A stretch of DNA of 64,000 bases from Enoplosus armatus (taxonomy: Eukaryota; Chordata; Actinopteri; Centrarchiformes; Enoplosidae), in contig NC_092181.1 of NCBI RefSeq assembly GCF_043641665.1, positions 7,495,918-7,559,917 of the forward strand, in the 5' to 3' direction. Made by a program: the position numbers and the translations under genes. Positions 52,691 through 64,000 of the stretch are shown one piece after another (position 1 is the first letter of the stretch; each line of letters starts with the position of its first letter). Under the pieces are notes generated by a model, which ran no database searches, had not been told where the DNA came from, and was given only the letters and a program-made list of their open reading frames with translations.

Positions 52691-53642
52691 TAACTTCTTT
52701 AGGTTACAGGCGTCTTTTTCAGTCATGGCCTGCCGGTTCAGCCCCTCTGAGCTGCAGAATGGAAATGGAATGGGTGGGAGGTAATATTTCTGCATTCCAC
52801 CCGCACATATGCCAACACACACACACACACACACACAAACACACACTCCATGATGATGAGGACTCATTCGTGCCAGAGGAAATATATGTTTCCCCGACAT
52901 ACCCCCCCCCCCCCCGAAGGTCAGCCAGGTGAGACAGCTCTGCCATGTCAGCACCACGTTTTTTACTCCCCGCTTCTCTTTTTTTATTTGAATAAACAGG
53001 CGGCACCTGAAGCTCTGTAATCCCAAACACTAGCCGCCGCCTCCCCTCCCCACCCCACGTCGTATTTTCCACCTCTCTCCTTCCTCGACACAGCCGAGCA
53101 GTCTGTTCCCGGTGAACATGACTGAGATATCCAGGAGGGTGTGTGTGTGTGTGTGTGTTTTTGCATGATGAGATGGATTGTGTGCAGGTGCACTCGGGGA
53201 GAAAAGAATTCGGAGGTCAAGGAGGGGGATTTGCGAGAGCAGGATGCAGGGGGACGCAGGATGGATCAGGCGGTGGGTTCTGGGAGGACCAGGTGAGAGG
53301 AGCTTTGCTTTGACAGGAGGGAGATGAAAGGCCACTGGGCCTCTAAAAGCTAGGACGCTATGAACTCCCTCCACTCAGCTTCTAAAAAAGCCCGGACCCT
53401 AACGAGCTCCCAGCTTCCGAACCTGAGCTGCGAGATCTCATTACTTCCAAACAATGTTTTAATTGCAAGAGGAGTTCCCGCTACGGCAGCGTCTCCTCAG
53501 CCTCACTCTCCGTCCGACAGAATACCTTTTAAAAACTGATCCCGCGTCTGCTTCTTAGCTTCTTTTACTGTCAGTGTCTTCAGATCTTATGTCGCCCTGA
53601 GGGTGTGAGAGTTTGAGCTGGGTGTTGGAAAAAAGTTTTTTG

Positions 53643-53736
53643 GAATAAGGCAAAAAAAAAAAGAAAAAAAAAAGAGGCTTCAAATGGTGGATTCTCTCTC
53701 TCTCTCTCTCTTTTTTTTTTTTTTTTTGCCTTATTC
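53643..53736. repeat. Hairpin-forming inverted repeat (A-tract/T-tract)
   Basis: GAATAAGGCAAAAAAAAAA (from 53643) is exactly complementary to TTTTTTTTTTGCCTTATTC (ending 53736). Between them are an AAAGAGGCTTC segment and a (TC)n tract. The motif 'agaggcttcaaa' is repeated about 180 nt downstream (near 53851). Confidence 0.75.
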
Positions 53737-54133
53737 CTTTGTGGTTTTTCGTCGGGAAAATAATTGAATGTTGTAAAAGTGTAACGCAGGATTTGAAGGG
53801 TTCATTCACATCTAATGACTTTTAATTCATAATGGAAAGAAATTCAAAGAGAGGCTTCAAAGGTCGACAGCACCCGGCTCTGGAAGGGAGTGATCGCTGG
53901 GTTGGTAATGGCGCTTTGTTTGATAGGAGGACGTTGTAGGTTGGATGAGAAAGTTTCAGCAAGTGTGTGGGAGTAGGTGGGAGGTATTTAGGGGGGTGAT
54001 TTTGTCGGGTGTTTTTTTTTTTTTTTTTTTTAAATTAATAATCTAGTTTTTGTTTGAGTGCGAGGGAAGAAAGAAAAAGAACAAGCGGAGCTGCAGGGCT
54101 GTTCTCAAGCGGTTGGGGTAGAGAAGAGAGGGG

Positions 54134-54170
54134 TTGTGTGTGTGTGTGTGTGTGTGTGTGTGGGGGGGGG
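54134..54170. repeat. (TG)n followed by poly-G
   Basis: About 14 TG units running into nine G. A second (TG)n lies at 54475-54502. Confidence 0.93.
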
Positions 54171-54470
54171 TTATTTATGTCATTCTGGAAAACTTCCTCA
54201 CAGAATCGCAGTTGTTTGACGCACCAGCGGGCATCAGCGGGAGCCGTCTCTGAGCTCCGGAGAGGGGGCTGTGTCGAGGAACGAGGCCCCCGCCGCCGCC
54301 GCGTCTCTGCGCCACTTTGCTTTGCCTCGGCTTGAAGTCCTGTTTTCTAATTAGCACAACAGTGTGTCTTAATTAACCTCAGCCGGTCAGATGATACTCC
54401 GGCGCTAACAGCTTCCTCCACCAAGAGCGTGGGAGCCTCTGGTGCCGGTTGGAGCTCGGCCATATTTCTT

Positions 54471-54506
<36 letters not shown>

Positions 54507-56595
54507 TGGTGGAGGCGGGCTGTCAGAAGTGACTGATGCCGGGTCACAGCTTCTGGTGAGATGTGCGGGGAGGGAGGTCTGCTTTTAGCGTCCATGTTGC
54601 ATCTCGAGAACCAGAGTTTTGCCACCGTCCCGCTGAGGAGAGCAGCGTGCCAAAAAACAAAACAAAACAAAAAAACAACCGACAAAAACAACCCGGAAGC
54701 TCTTGATCTGTAAATTCTGACAAAAGCAACTCCGTTACCAGCATGTCAGCCACACTAACAACCACAGGCCTCGAGTTGGACCGAAGGAGGTGCTATTCTT
54801 TTGTTTTCTCTTTTTCTATGACCGCCGTCGTTTCGCCGATTGTGTTTTAACTCCTGCAGACTGCTGGTTTTCAAAAGACACGCCACAGGGAGGCCCTGTC
54901 CCCACTGTAAATGTCCAGCGACGAGTCATGGCGACGGGGGCCACGCGCCAGTCGGTTCATGGCGTCATTAAACTGGGACGACATACAACGAAAGCCTTTC
55001 CGATTTGGAGACCACCTGCACATGCGCATTATTTTGAAAAACAGGGCATTTTTCTTATCTGCCGTTTCATTTTGACAAGTCTTGTTTCTTTTTCTTTCTT
55101 TTTTTTTTTTTTTTTTTAATCTTGTACATGTTTACATTGTATCTCGCATTGCCCAAAAGAGAAACAATATTAAATGTATTATCTTTGTTGTTTTAGACCG
55201 GCTCCTTTTTCATTTGTCTCCCACTTCCTGTCACACTGTGCCCTTCTTTCCTGCCCGTGATAATAGCTTGGTAGCATGTGACAGTAATGTTACAGATGGA
55301 GACATTACAGAGTTACGGTGTGACTTATGAGGGAAAAGTGTGAGGAGGCTGGGGAGCGCTGAATGAAGACGAACGAGCTCCCGGAGCCCCAGTTCCCCAT
55401 TTTTTTTTTTTTTTGCTCTCCTGCATCCAAAATGTGTGTGAAGAGATTTATAACTTGTGTCCAAAGTTACACGAAATACACGCTTACACCTCTGCCCCAA
55501 CAGAATACAGGTTTTCTCTCACAGTGCACACAGTCTTTGGATTCCATCGTTCACATGAAAGTGTCGATTCGAGCAGCATTAATCAGTTGGACTTAATTAC
55601 TGTAATTATTGAAGTACACTTGAACATGAGAGTTCATCCTTGACCTTGGAAACAGTAGTGTGAAAAAAAAAAAAAAAAAAAAAAACTTGCCTCAGGGCCA
55701 TTTAACTAGCTTTCTTCTCCAGAGCTAGGACACCACACCCGGTGGATGTTGTCATGGAGATACACTCAGTCATCATGAGACAAAAGCTCGGAATTTGGTC
55801 AGATGAGGGCGGTTAGTACAGTATGGGAGGGGGGGGGGGGGGGGATTATAACCCCATCCTCTGTTAAAAGATGGTCTTACCGCATATGTGAGCACAACAG
55901 AGCAAATTCCGAATCCCTTCAAAAAGGAAGAAGACCTTGAGGTGCAGTCGAAAGCTCTGGAAAAAGCTTGAGTTAAGATGTAAGATGTAAGAAACCCTCC
56001 ATGTGTGGACAAACTCACCGTACCAGCGTATCGCCACCAGATGGCTCTCTTGAACCGGTCTTATTTCAACCCCCCCTCCCCCCACCTCCCCTTCACAGAC
56101 CGCATCAGTGCTGATAGGACAGAGATTTTCACATGAATAGACCCGCACATTAGAAACTCAATATGTACGATGACATTGAGTCTTGAAATGAAATTCTATT
56201 ATGATAGATCCTTTTTTTTTTTTTTATACGGCATTAGTAATAACACTGCGTGTGAACACTGAAGGATGATGATCTCTGGCAGGGTTATGAATGCTCAGTT
56301 GAACAATGACAAGTATTAGATACACTCGTCTGGATTATTCTTTTTCATGAGATTACTACTCAATTTATTCATATCCCTTAGTCAGTGCTTTTACATGGAG
56401 ACGTCACGAGTCGGCCTGTTGCAGGCGCAGGCAGATGGCTATCGGGGAGCTCCGAAGAGACATCTGGATGAGGTGCCTCATGAATTTATAGTGCAGCCAT
56501 TTTTGGTAGGAGCACATCTAGACCTAGAAGTTTCAAAGTAGGGTGCAAGCTGTTTGCTGGGACAGAGGCCACAGCACATGGTGTAACAGCGGGCA

Positions 56596-56615
56596 GGGCC
56601 GGGCCGGGCCGGGCC
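56596..56615 (+). repeat. (GGGCC)4 tandem repeat, G-quadruplex candidate
   Basis: Four consecutive GGGCC units preceded by GGGCA and followed by a poly-C run. Four or more GGG runs with 2-nt spacers meet the standard G-quadruplex pattern. Function unknown. Confidence 0.75.
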
Positions 56616-59600
56616 GCCCCCCCCCACCCACCCGGAACTCAAAAGGCACGGCTGGCTACATCTGCGTTGTTGGGTTTCATTTGGCCTGACAAATGTAGAG
56701 CGCATGTAAACACTGTTAACCCTCCATTCAGGGTGACCAATATGACAGAGGAAAGGAGCACGATGTGAAGTGGAGGCAATGTTGCAACTGTTTGAGGCAA
56801 ACATTTGGCACAGTTGACACAGTGTCATGTGTGATACTGTGCAGCATAAACACAAATATCAACAGGAAGCTCTTCACACTGTACGGCACGAGTCGCACAA
56901 TAAACACGACTTTTGTGAAAAGGAAGCGGCTCTAACTGAGCGCGACCTTGAAATAAACTGCCTTAGTCCAAAAGGGCCACTAGCTCGCTCGCCCCGGAGC
57001 TTTCCGACGGCATCGCGCAAAGGCGAGACGTCCTATGGGCGCTCAGAATGATGGAAAGTTTGAACATCTGCAGTTCCATGCTGCCACGAAGGCCATGCGA
57101 TACAGTCAAAAGCCTCAGAAAAAGCTAGTAAGTGGACCTTAACTGGCCAACCTAAGTATTAAGTATTTTTATTTTTAATTGTGGATTCCAGAAATGCACC
57201 TGACCTACAAAAGGACAAATCTATTGAAGAGTAAAAAGCGTGGGGACAATGAGCAGGCCCCGCAGTGACTCATGCGACACCTCTGCCGCACAGAGCCGAT
57301 CCGCAGCTTTAGCATGTTAGCATGTTAATCATTCCCGCAGAGGGGCCCGACAGGGCTGCTGTCCGCTAGGAGACTGAGGTTTAGATCTCCAGATGATCCA
57401 GGGCGTCACCTCATTTGGGTTGTTACAGCAACCTGTTTAAACCCGGCTTTTCTTTTCTTTTCTTTTTTTTTTCTTGCCGTGACATAAGCTTTAAGTTGGT
57501 GGCTATTTACAGATGACTTGATTAGGCGATGTTCCAGCTGGCCCTCGTTCTGTTCAAGGGGGAACCGATGATCACATGTGTGACTGGCAATTTACTGTGA
57601 GTCACTGCACAAGCTGTACTGGTGATGTAAAAAAAAAAACAACAAAACAAATGGCTTACTTTCAGTTAAAGCTGCACCCATTAATGTTTTTATGTTATCA
57701 GTGGATCAGAGCTTTTTGGCCTCTTTTACTTCCAACTGCACTGTGTGGTTCAGCCTCTCGGCCTCTCCTCATCCTCGTGTCCAGCAGTAGCCGGCAGCTA
57801 CTCTCAGGGCAAACAAGCCCTGATGAGCTGCACACTGCCTACCCAGACAGAGTCAACAACTAGCTAACATAGTGGGGCATTTAGCTAGCCTGGCAAATTA
57901 GTCCGGAACATTTAGGTTCATCAGGGACGTTTAATTAATGGTAGCAGACCAAAATGCCTTGGCAACAGAGGTGACCCCAACCTCAACCTCAACCTGACCC
58001 CCTCCCTCTGACCCTGGACACTGATCTTGCACCTGACCTATATACCATGTCTCAAGCAACACCATTATACGGTGAAGGGTACGTAGACAATCCCAATACC
58101 GCTTTAAAACATACATTTACAATTAAACCCCACCAACACTTCCCTATACCAAAACACCAATGACTATGGCCTAATACAGTCTAAATAACATACATAATAA
58201 ACTGAAGGACTAATGAACTTAACAAAAAACCCTCCACCCTCCCCCCTCTCTCTTCCGTGGCCACTTGGTTCAGCCTAACAAGGTAATTGGTATCTGCTGT
58301 GGCTGCATCCCCGTGTGTGTGTGTGTGTGTGTGCACTCCATGAAAAGTGGCCAGAAACACAACTTCAAGGGAACGCTAATGTTGCCTAAGTGTTTCTTCA
58401 CTGACTGTTGGGCAACACATCTTTATGTAGGGGTAATATGTCAATGTTAGCATGTTAGCACAGCGTTAAATGTTCTATTTTTTTTTGGAACATTTACTTC
58501 ACTTACATGTTTGCCAGAACAATTTCTTAAGGCGCTAATTGTCAGTGCCGTGTCTACAGATTGTTCTGCTGCCCCCAAGTGGCCGAAAAGATGAATTAAT
58601 GCTGCCTTAAAGATATGGTTGCGTTTTATTCCCAGACAGAACATTTTGTGTTATCATGAATGTGTAAATGTTGGCTCAATTATGACACATTTTTTTGCTC
58701 AAACACATCTGGAAAGTTTATTAACCACAATCATCCGACTCACACTGAAGAGAGCTCACAAACAAACACTTGTTTCAAATGAAAAAGAAAGAAAATACAG
58801 TTTTAGCAGAGTACTTCAGCCGCTGTGTCACAACGATGGCCGTATAGTATTTGTAGCCAGTGGTTCCAGTCTACGGAAGCGGTCCACTCTGATGCTCGCG
58901 TACTGTTGGTCCCGATGTTCACGCCGAGTGAGCAGAATATTGGTGCGTGACAAAAAGTACGAGGATCTGCAGAAAGAATCTCTAGACGTGCTGCTCTGCG
59001 ACTGGCCGGACACACAGGCGTCATGTCGGTGCAGTGGCAATGTAGGAGAAAGCAAACGCACGGGAAAAAGTGTCCACACGTCAGTGATGGACAAATAAAT
59101 AGTACATTACAGGATCAGTCACATTCAAGGAGCCTGTGGAGTATTCTGGACGCAAAAACAAAATTAAAAAGTTAAATGGCATTACATCCTTTCATTATAA
59201 TGTGTGTACAAAATACTTTACAAATTACAGCCATTTTTTTTTTTTTTTTTGGTATGAATTACAGGTTGTTGTTTTTTTTTTTAAATTAATTTATCAATGA
59301 ATGTGGTCCAAAAACAGATGGATGTAAATGTTAAAAAAGCCCAAACTGAATACGGGGTTTCACACCAAGTAAAATTGCATTTATACAACATATTCAAAAA
59401 CAAAAAAGTAATAGAAGAAGAAGAAAAAAATCAAAAGGTTTTTTCGATTTGGTCGGAGTGTCTGCACAAAATAAAACACGCCATGGTTGAGTCTTAGTGC
59501 AACGCTGGCCTAAACATTTACAAGATTACAATCAGTAGCTTTATAAAGTGACATTGATCATTGCCATCCAGTGACGGCTTTCAGACTCTATACTGATGAC

Positions 59601-60552
59601 AGATAGAAATACAGAAGGGCTGGTGGGGCTCCCTAACATGGGCTTACACGCCAGAAGATAAATTACAAAAAAAGAACACCTGAAATTCGGGGACTTTAAT
59701 AAAACCCAGTTTACATCTTGCACCCCAAAGCAATGAGGTTTTGATTGTGTACTGCAATATCTCTTATTGCTGCAAGGTACACGAAAGCCTCCATCCTCTC
59801 ACTATTAGAATAAATTTAGATTCTCCTGGTGTTTGGATAAACAAGAAAACAAATCATGATTATCAATCAAAACAAACTTCGAAAAAAAACTTCTTTTTTT
59901 TTTCCTTAGTTTTTTTTTTTTTTTTTTTTCAATTCAAACACACCGATAAAAATTGTTTCTCTCTCTAAATACATAAGTTAACATTCAAATGTGAATTAAC
60001 ACTTCAAGCTGTAGCGTAATCAAACGGTAACGTGGGGGAAGAGGGATGTGAGAGAACATCACTGTCAGCATTTGCCCGGAGCGGACAGCTGGCAAATACC
60101 ATAGCAGCAAAGGTCTGAGCCCCATTTGTTGATTATCTACAAAATGAAGGACAATTTAAAAAAACAAAACAAAACAAAAAAAACAGCCTCTCAGCTTCGA
60201 GTGATGTCCTGTAATAAGCTATGGCTTACTGCTGAGTTGTTGTATTTACAGGTGAAATTCCTGCGTGTGTGTGTGTGAGGGGGGGGGGGGGGGGTTATAA
60301 TGAAATTAGGGGATAAGAATCATATAAATATTCAAAATATTTTTCTTTTAAAAACCCGGCACCTGAACAGATTTCTGTAAAGGATCGTTGCTGCTGGTGA
60401 AAGGCCTGTCACGAGGGTTATTAAACATTGGAAATGTCGTGGATTTATGTTACAAAAATAACTTTCAATTTGTGTGCGTTTTCTTCTTTTTTTTTTTCCT
60501 CCACATGTTGTGACAGTCTGTGCCACGCCACAGCATTATTTGGTAATTTGTC

Positions 60553-60573
60553 GGGGGGGGGGGGGGGGGGGGG
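60553..60573. repeat. Poly-G tract (21 nt)
   Basis: Uninterrupted G run; another of about 16 nt follows a (TG)n at 60279-60294. Both lie in the presumed neurl1 3'UTR, where they would be C runs in the RNA. Confidence 0.93.
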
Positions 60574-61149
60574 TGATTTGGGGAAGCGGCAGAAAACACA
60601 GAATATGATACATCCGCGTGCAACAAATGAACCTTCTGTGGGTTAAGGCAGGAGGCTGTGTTGTATCCGTGCTGGCTTCTGGTACCATGGCAACAATCCT
60701 TCTTCTTTATGTGTTGTTATGGGAACTACTTTAGGGGACCTGTCAAATCGTCATGAGCGCTCACAGTGTATCAGGCATGGTTGTAGGTTGAGTTTGGGAA
60801 AATGGTCCACATCTTAAAAAACAAGACTGCTGGCCCTGAGGAGAATCCAAATTACTGTTTTTTTTTTCCCCACTTCCTGTTAACTTTCATAGATTTGGAG
60901 CTGCTGAGTCGGCTGGACGCAGGTTTTTGTTTTTGTTTTTGTTGTTTGGACTGATGAACGTCTTTACCCTCTCTGCCTGTAACGGGCCGTTTCTGAGAGG
61001 ACGATTTCAGTGCAACATACCACACTGCAGAGCAAGCAGCTAGCTAGCACAACAATATAGCTACCACCGACGATTGCAATAGAACTACCATAAAGGTACA
61101 TTAGATTATATGAGTACACGAGGTGTTACAATCCTACTTAATATACTCA

Positions 61150-61460
61150 GCGCCGCCTTGCATCTCTAAGCACATCACTCACTGATAATCACCACGATAA
61201 TTACAGAAATCACTTCATCATGACGCCGGCAGGCTGGCTTCTCTTTTCTAATGCTCAGTAACACACAGACAAAAGTTGTGACACACTGAGATGATTACCT
61301 GCTGCGGGTGTTCATTTTTATTGAGTGGTTACGTCGGAAATATGCATCAGGTTGACAGCATATTTCGGAGCTCCAGTCATCATCTATTATCGAGACATTC
61401 AGCCCCGACGTGACTCATTTGCTTTCGTTGCAAATGGGCCACAGTCCCTAAATCACACAA
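61150..61460. promoter_or_regulatory. Candidate conserved noncoding element near neurl1 3' end
   Basis: Unique sequence of balanced composition with TF-like cores: 'actgataatcaccacgataattac', 'gacgtgactcat' (AP-1/CRE-like), 'ggaaatatgcatcagg' (octamer-like). It lies within the presumed neurl1 3'UTR or just beyond the proximal poly(A) signal. Inference. Confidence 0.25.
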
Positions 61461-61847
61461 CGTGGCTCAACAAATGAAAGAATTTTGGAATCGGTTCAGT
61501 TTTTCCTCTCTTTTCTCTCCCTCTCTCTCTTCTCTTCTCTCCCCTTCAAAGCCTTCCAAGATCCCAGGAGAAGAGGGAACACTTCCGGCGAGAATAAAGT
61601 TCTCAGCGGAACCCCCTGCCACTTCAAGTGCTGCCTCTGCAGGGAGGCTGCTGAAAGAGACCTTCCCAGTGAAGCAGTACCGCCTTGAGAAAAGGTCACG
61701 TGAAAGAACCAACCAATGATAATTGTATGAACATACCTAATTAAAAGTACCAGAGTTCATATTCCCTGAACTTAGACGTTTCTTTCCCTGACTCTGGGAG
61801 TTTTGCCGTCCTTAGGGAGGCCGTCCGTCCGTTAGCCGCCGCCTGCC

Positions 61848-62089
61848 TTACGTGCTCCGGTAGGTCTTGATAATGTCTTTGATCTGCCGTCTGCAGATGG
61901 GACAGCAGGCGTTGGACATCTTCTTGAGTTTGAGGCCGCATGTGTAGCACAGACACATGTGTCCACAGGCGTAGATGACCGTGTCCACCGCGTTCTCGTA
62001 GCAGATGGAGCACTCGTCGGACCAAGGCCCACGGCCTGACGGGAACGTAGGTGACTTGGGGAGGCTGACTGGTGAATTTTGGGTTGTTC
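61848..62089 (-). CDS. neurl1: neurl1 terminal exon with C3HC4 RING finger
   Basis: The exon encodes about 80 residues: a short Ser/Pro linker ([14 protein letters not shown]), then [35 protein letters not shown], and [19 protein letters not shown]. The zinc ligands are C-x2-C, C-x-H, C-x2-C and C-x2-C, the C3HC4 pattern of Neuralized proteins, and the ending IIKTYRS(T/S) is family-specific. The acceptor (tttctatttcaccacag) lies at 62090-62091. An open frame continues upstream into the intron but the splice site and family length place the start at 62089. Confidence 0.93.
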
Positions 62090-63203
62090 CTGTGGTGAAA
62101 TAGAAATAAAATGTCAAATAAGGAAAGATGGGAAAAGTCAAGTAGCCAAATGAGTTTAAGTTTGATATCATCTACTTTTTTTACACCACTAGATGCACAT
62201 GTAACAAACTGGTGGTAAAGAGAAAACATCTCAGCTACTTTAAGATGGGTTTTTTATTATAATAAATTATATTATTAAGAGAATTAAGAGAATTTATTAT
62301 TGTTAAGAGAAACCAACAATTCAAAATGAGGTTTATTTTGTTTTTGTTGACGACTGTTTTCTTAGATTGTAGAAACAATTGACCAATCAGAGCTTTGCAA
62401 GTAATAGGACAGCATCTTCCTACGTAGTTAGCTACCTAGCTTTATTAAAAAAAAAATAGCAACAGTAAAATGTCATTAAGGGGGCGACAAGTACGATGCA
62501 AGATTGATGCTGAACAAATTGTTGCAGGTCATCTTACAGAAATAACAGCTGCTAACATGTTGACTTTTAGGATACGTTAGCTAAGTCACTTGCTACTAGC
62601 TGTAACCAGTCAGTAGCAAGTGATGTAGCCATCCTGCTAATATCATTTTCAGGACATTTTTAGTACATTTAAGATCCAAAATACCTCCCTCCATCCAGCA
62701 AGAAATCCGCGAACATGAGAACGACATCAAGCTGAATGGATGAAGTGAAACTAAAGGGCACCTCGGTCTGATTATCAGGTTTTAAAAAAAACAAGGTTTA
62801 AGTCTCTAAAAAAAGACATGGCATCAGGCCCATTTACGTAACAGAGCTGTGTGACATAACAACACGTGCCGAGCATTTCCCTACATCCAGCTGCAGCTGC
62901 AGCAGCGGTGGGACCATGAAGCTCTGGCCATTGTTCCCGACTGCTGCAGGAGGACGTCTGCTCACTATCCCATAATGGTTTCCCACTCAGTCCCCTGTGG
63001 GGTGATTGATTCTCTGCTTCTGTGGTAGTAGCTTCCTATCTGGGTGTACCTACCCCCCGCTGAGCTGCAGTAAGCGGCTGAGCACAGGCCTCCGTTCAGC
63101 ACCGGATCAGAACTGCCACTGCTCAGGGCGCTGTGGGTGTGCGGGGAGGAGGAGGGCGAGCTGGGGTTCGATGTGGCCCGCGGATCCCCGAGATGAGTGG
63201 AGC
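61848..63203 (-). CDS. neurl1: neurl1 (Neuralized E3 ubiquitin ligase), 3' end of gene
   Basis: Two exons on the - strand, 63203-63054 and 62089-61848, join in frame (phase 1) and end at TAA 61848-61850. Neuralized proteins have two NHR domains and a C-terminal RING that recruits E2 enzymes. They ubiquitinate Notch ligands (Jagged/Delta), and NEURL1 also acts on CPEB3 in neurons. Only the RING and part of the preceding linker lie here; the NHR exons are beyond the right edge. The gene converges on sh3pxd2a, as in mammals. Which teleost co-orthologue this is cannot be decided. Confidence 0.88.
62090..63053 (-). other. neurl1 intron (964 nt)
   Basis: Non-coding. It contains a perfect 12-bp inverted repeat (TCACTTGCTACT 62586-62597 with its complement 62612-62623). 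The donor on the - strand is GTAGGT at 63053-63048. Confidence 0.65.
63054..63203 (-). CDS. neurl1: Probable neurl1 penultimate exon (Ser/Pro-rich linker)
   Basis: 150 nt on the - strand, acceptor after ctgctccaactag and donor GTAGGT, phase 1 at both ends. It translates as [20 protein letters not shown] then [20 protein letters not shown] and SAAYCSSAG. This is the only one of the three frames free of stops, and it joins in frame to the RING exon. The content fits the low-complexity linker between the second NHR domain and the RING, but I cannot align it confidently to a known sequence. Confidence 0.6.
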
Positions 63204-64000
63204 CTAGTTGGAGCAGAGAAGGGCAGGGAATTAGTTCACAGAACTCAACTTACTTCACAACTCAGATGACTTCAGGAACCGGTTGCAATAGGAGACGGAC
63301 ACCGTGGTCTCAAATGATCCTCAGAATACAGATCGACTGACGTGGTGCTAGGATAACAGGATGTAAAAGGAGGTCTAAGAGAGGTCTAGAGGGCCGTAGA
63401 CCAAATAGTGTGTTCACTTATAAAAAGTTAAGACTGACTTTTAATAGCTAAGGCGACATAAAAGGTCTTCCCATGAGACGGCTGTTCTTTTCTCCCCCAT
63501 CCTTTTGTTAATTTTTCTCTTTTGTTTCTTTGGTCGACAATAGTACATGCAATGTAACTTTTTTCCCCATTATCCAGGCATTACATTTATCATCATGAGA
63601 GAGCACAGGGAGAGCACTCCAATTTGTGAGAGCAGTCATTTTAGAAGTGCGCACATATTCATCGCTGAAGAGATGAACTCTTCCCTCCTGTCTCTTTTTG
63701 GGAAAGTGCATTATAAAACAAGAGTCGGCGTCCTCCATTCTTTCCACGTTCCACGTCCCACGTCCTATCTTTACATCACGGTCGAGGAACAAATGGGAAT
63801 TCCACGAGCAAGTTTAGGAAACACATGTTGAAATGCCAATGATGCCAGGAAAGACAGGTCAGAGTTCGAGGCTGTCGTACGACTTGACACGACACACTGG
63901 ACTCAAAGTCATTAACATAGCCAGTTGAACATGTGACTTTAAAGCTGCACTTATCAATTTTTTTAACATAATCACAATGGATCAAATGATGTAATGTGAC
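63204..64000 (-). other. neurl1 intron continuing past the window
   Basis: No exon, repeat or motif recognised. The short open frames on either strand lack coding features. Confidence 0.6.

Larger units (their letters stand above)
50691..58699. other. Intergenic region between sh3pxd2a and neurl1
   Basis: No convincing gene. It contains poly-C/poly-T runs (51241-51272, 51850-51863), a fold-back repeat copy (52260-52690), a hairpin of A and T tracts (53643-53736), (TG)n tracts (54134-54162, 54475-54502), GC-rich unique sequence at about 54180-54340, 54780-55030 and 56900-57060, a GGGCC repeat (56596-56615) and CTCAAC repeats near 57975-57992. Open frames of up to 140 codons here lack domains and splice context. 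Confidence 0.65.
58700..61847 (-). other. neurl1: Probable long 3'UTR of neurl1
   Basis: AT-rich, homopolymer-rich sequence lies downstream of the neurl1 stop codon. On the - strand, AATAAA signals occur at 61317-61322 (proximal) and 58717-58722 (distal). The distal one is followed by 'gatgtgtttgagc' and a GT-rich stretch, a plausible cleavage context. The 159-codon + strand frame at 58619-59098 and the 85-codon frame at 61462-61719 have no recognisable domain. Extent of the UTR is inference. Confidence 0.35.

Noticed and set aside
61462..61719. 85-codon + strand open frame with an acceptor-like CT tract before it
   Set aside because: No donor or family match; lies antisense to the neurl1 3'UTR.

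Overview
The window is from a vertebrate genome, most likely a percomorph (spiny-rayed) teleost. It has a few short exons with consensus GT..AG boundaries separated by kilobase introns, very many (CA)n, (CT)n, (TA)n and poly-G/C tracts, and interspersed repeats of fish type: a tRNA-derived SINE, LINE tails ending in a 'gattctgattctgac'-like motif, a 'caatccatc..gttgagatatttca' repeat family and a 'ctggctgctggctccag' fold-back family. I see no prokaryotic operon, CRISPR array, rRNA gene or functional tRNA gene.

Region 1 (1-50.7 kb, + strand) is the 3' two-thirds of sh3pxd2a, which encodes Tks5/FISH, the podosome and invadopodium scaffold. The PX-domain exons lie upstream of the window. Ten exons join in frame into about 1,033 codons. 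They carry five SH3 domains, which identifies Tks5 rather than the four-SH3 paralogue Tks4 (sh3pxd2b). The exons are 2918-2943, 11692-11736, 15677-15805, 31723-31836, 36058-36141, 41502-41619, 43119-43522, 45085-45134, 45617-45736 and 46181-48193. The first five junctions are all phase 1, so several linker exons can be skipped without losing frame. The last exon is large (670 codons) and holds half of SH3-3, all of SH3-4 and SH3-5, the proline-rich linkers and two tyrosines equivalent to known Src sites. A 3'UTR of about 2.5 kb follows.

Region 2 (about 50.7-58.7 kb) is intergenic, with no convincing gene. It holds a fold-back repeat copy, simple repeats, a GGGCC-repeat G-quadruplex candidate and GC-rich patches.

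Region 3 (about 58.7-64 kb, - strand) is the 3' end of neurl1, a Neuralized E3 ubiquitin ligase. The RING-finger terminal exon is 61848-62089, a probable linker exon is 63054-63203, and a long AT-rich 3'UTR is likely. The two genes converge tail to tail, as SH3PXD2A and NEURL1 do on human chromosome 10.

The most interesting signals are regulatory. They are a GC-rich block with an inverted CCAAT box directly 5' of the SH3-1 exon that reads in frame into it (candidate promoter or first exon of a PX-less Tks5), a candidate 15-nt in-frame microexon at 43662-43676, RBFOX-type TGCATG motifs around the 45-nt cassette exon, a CA repeat beside a weak splice donor, and several candidate conserved noncoding elements. 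I found no evidence for an undescribed protein system.
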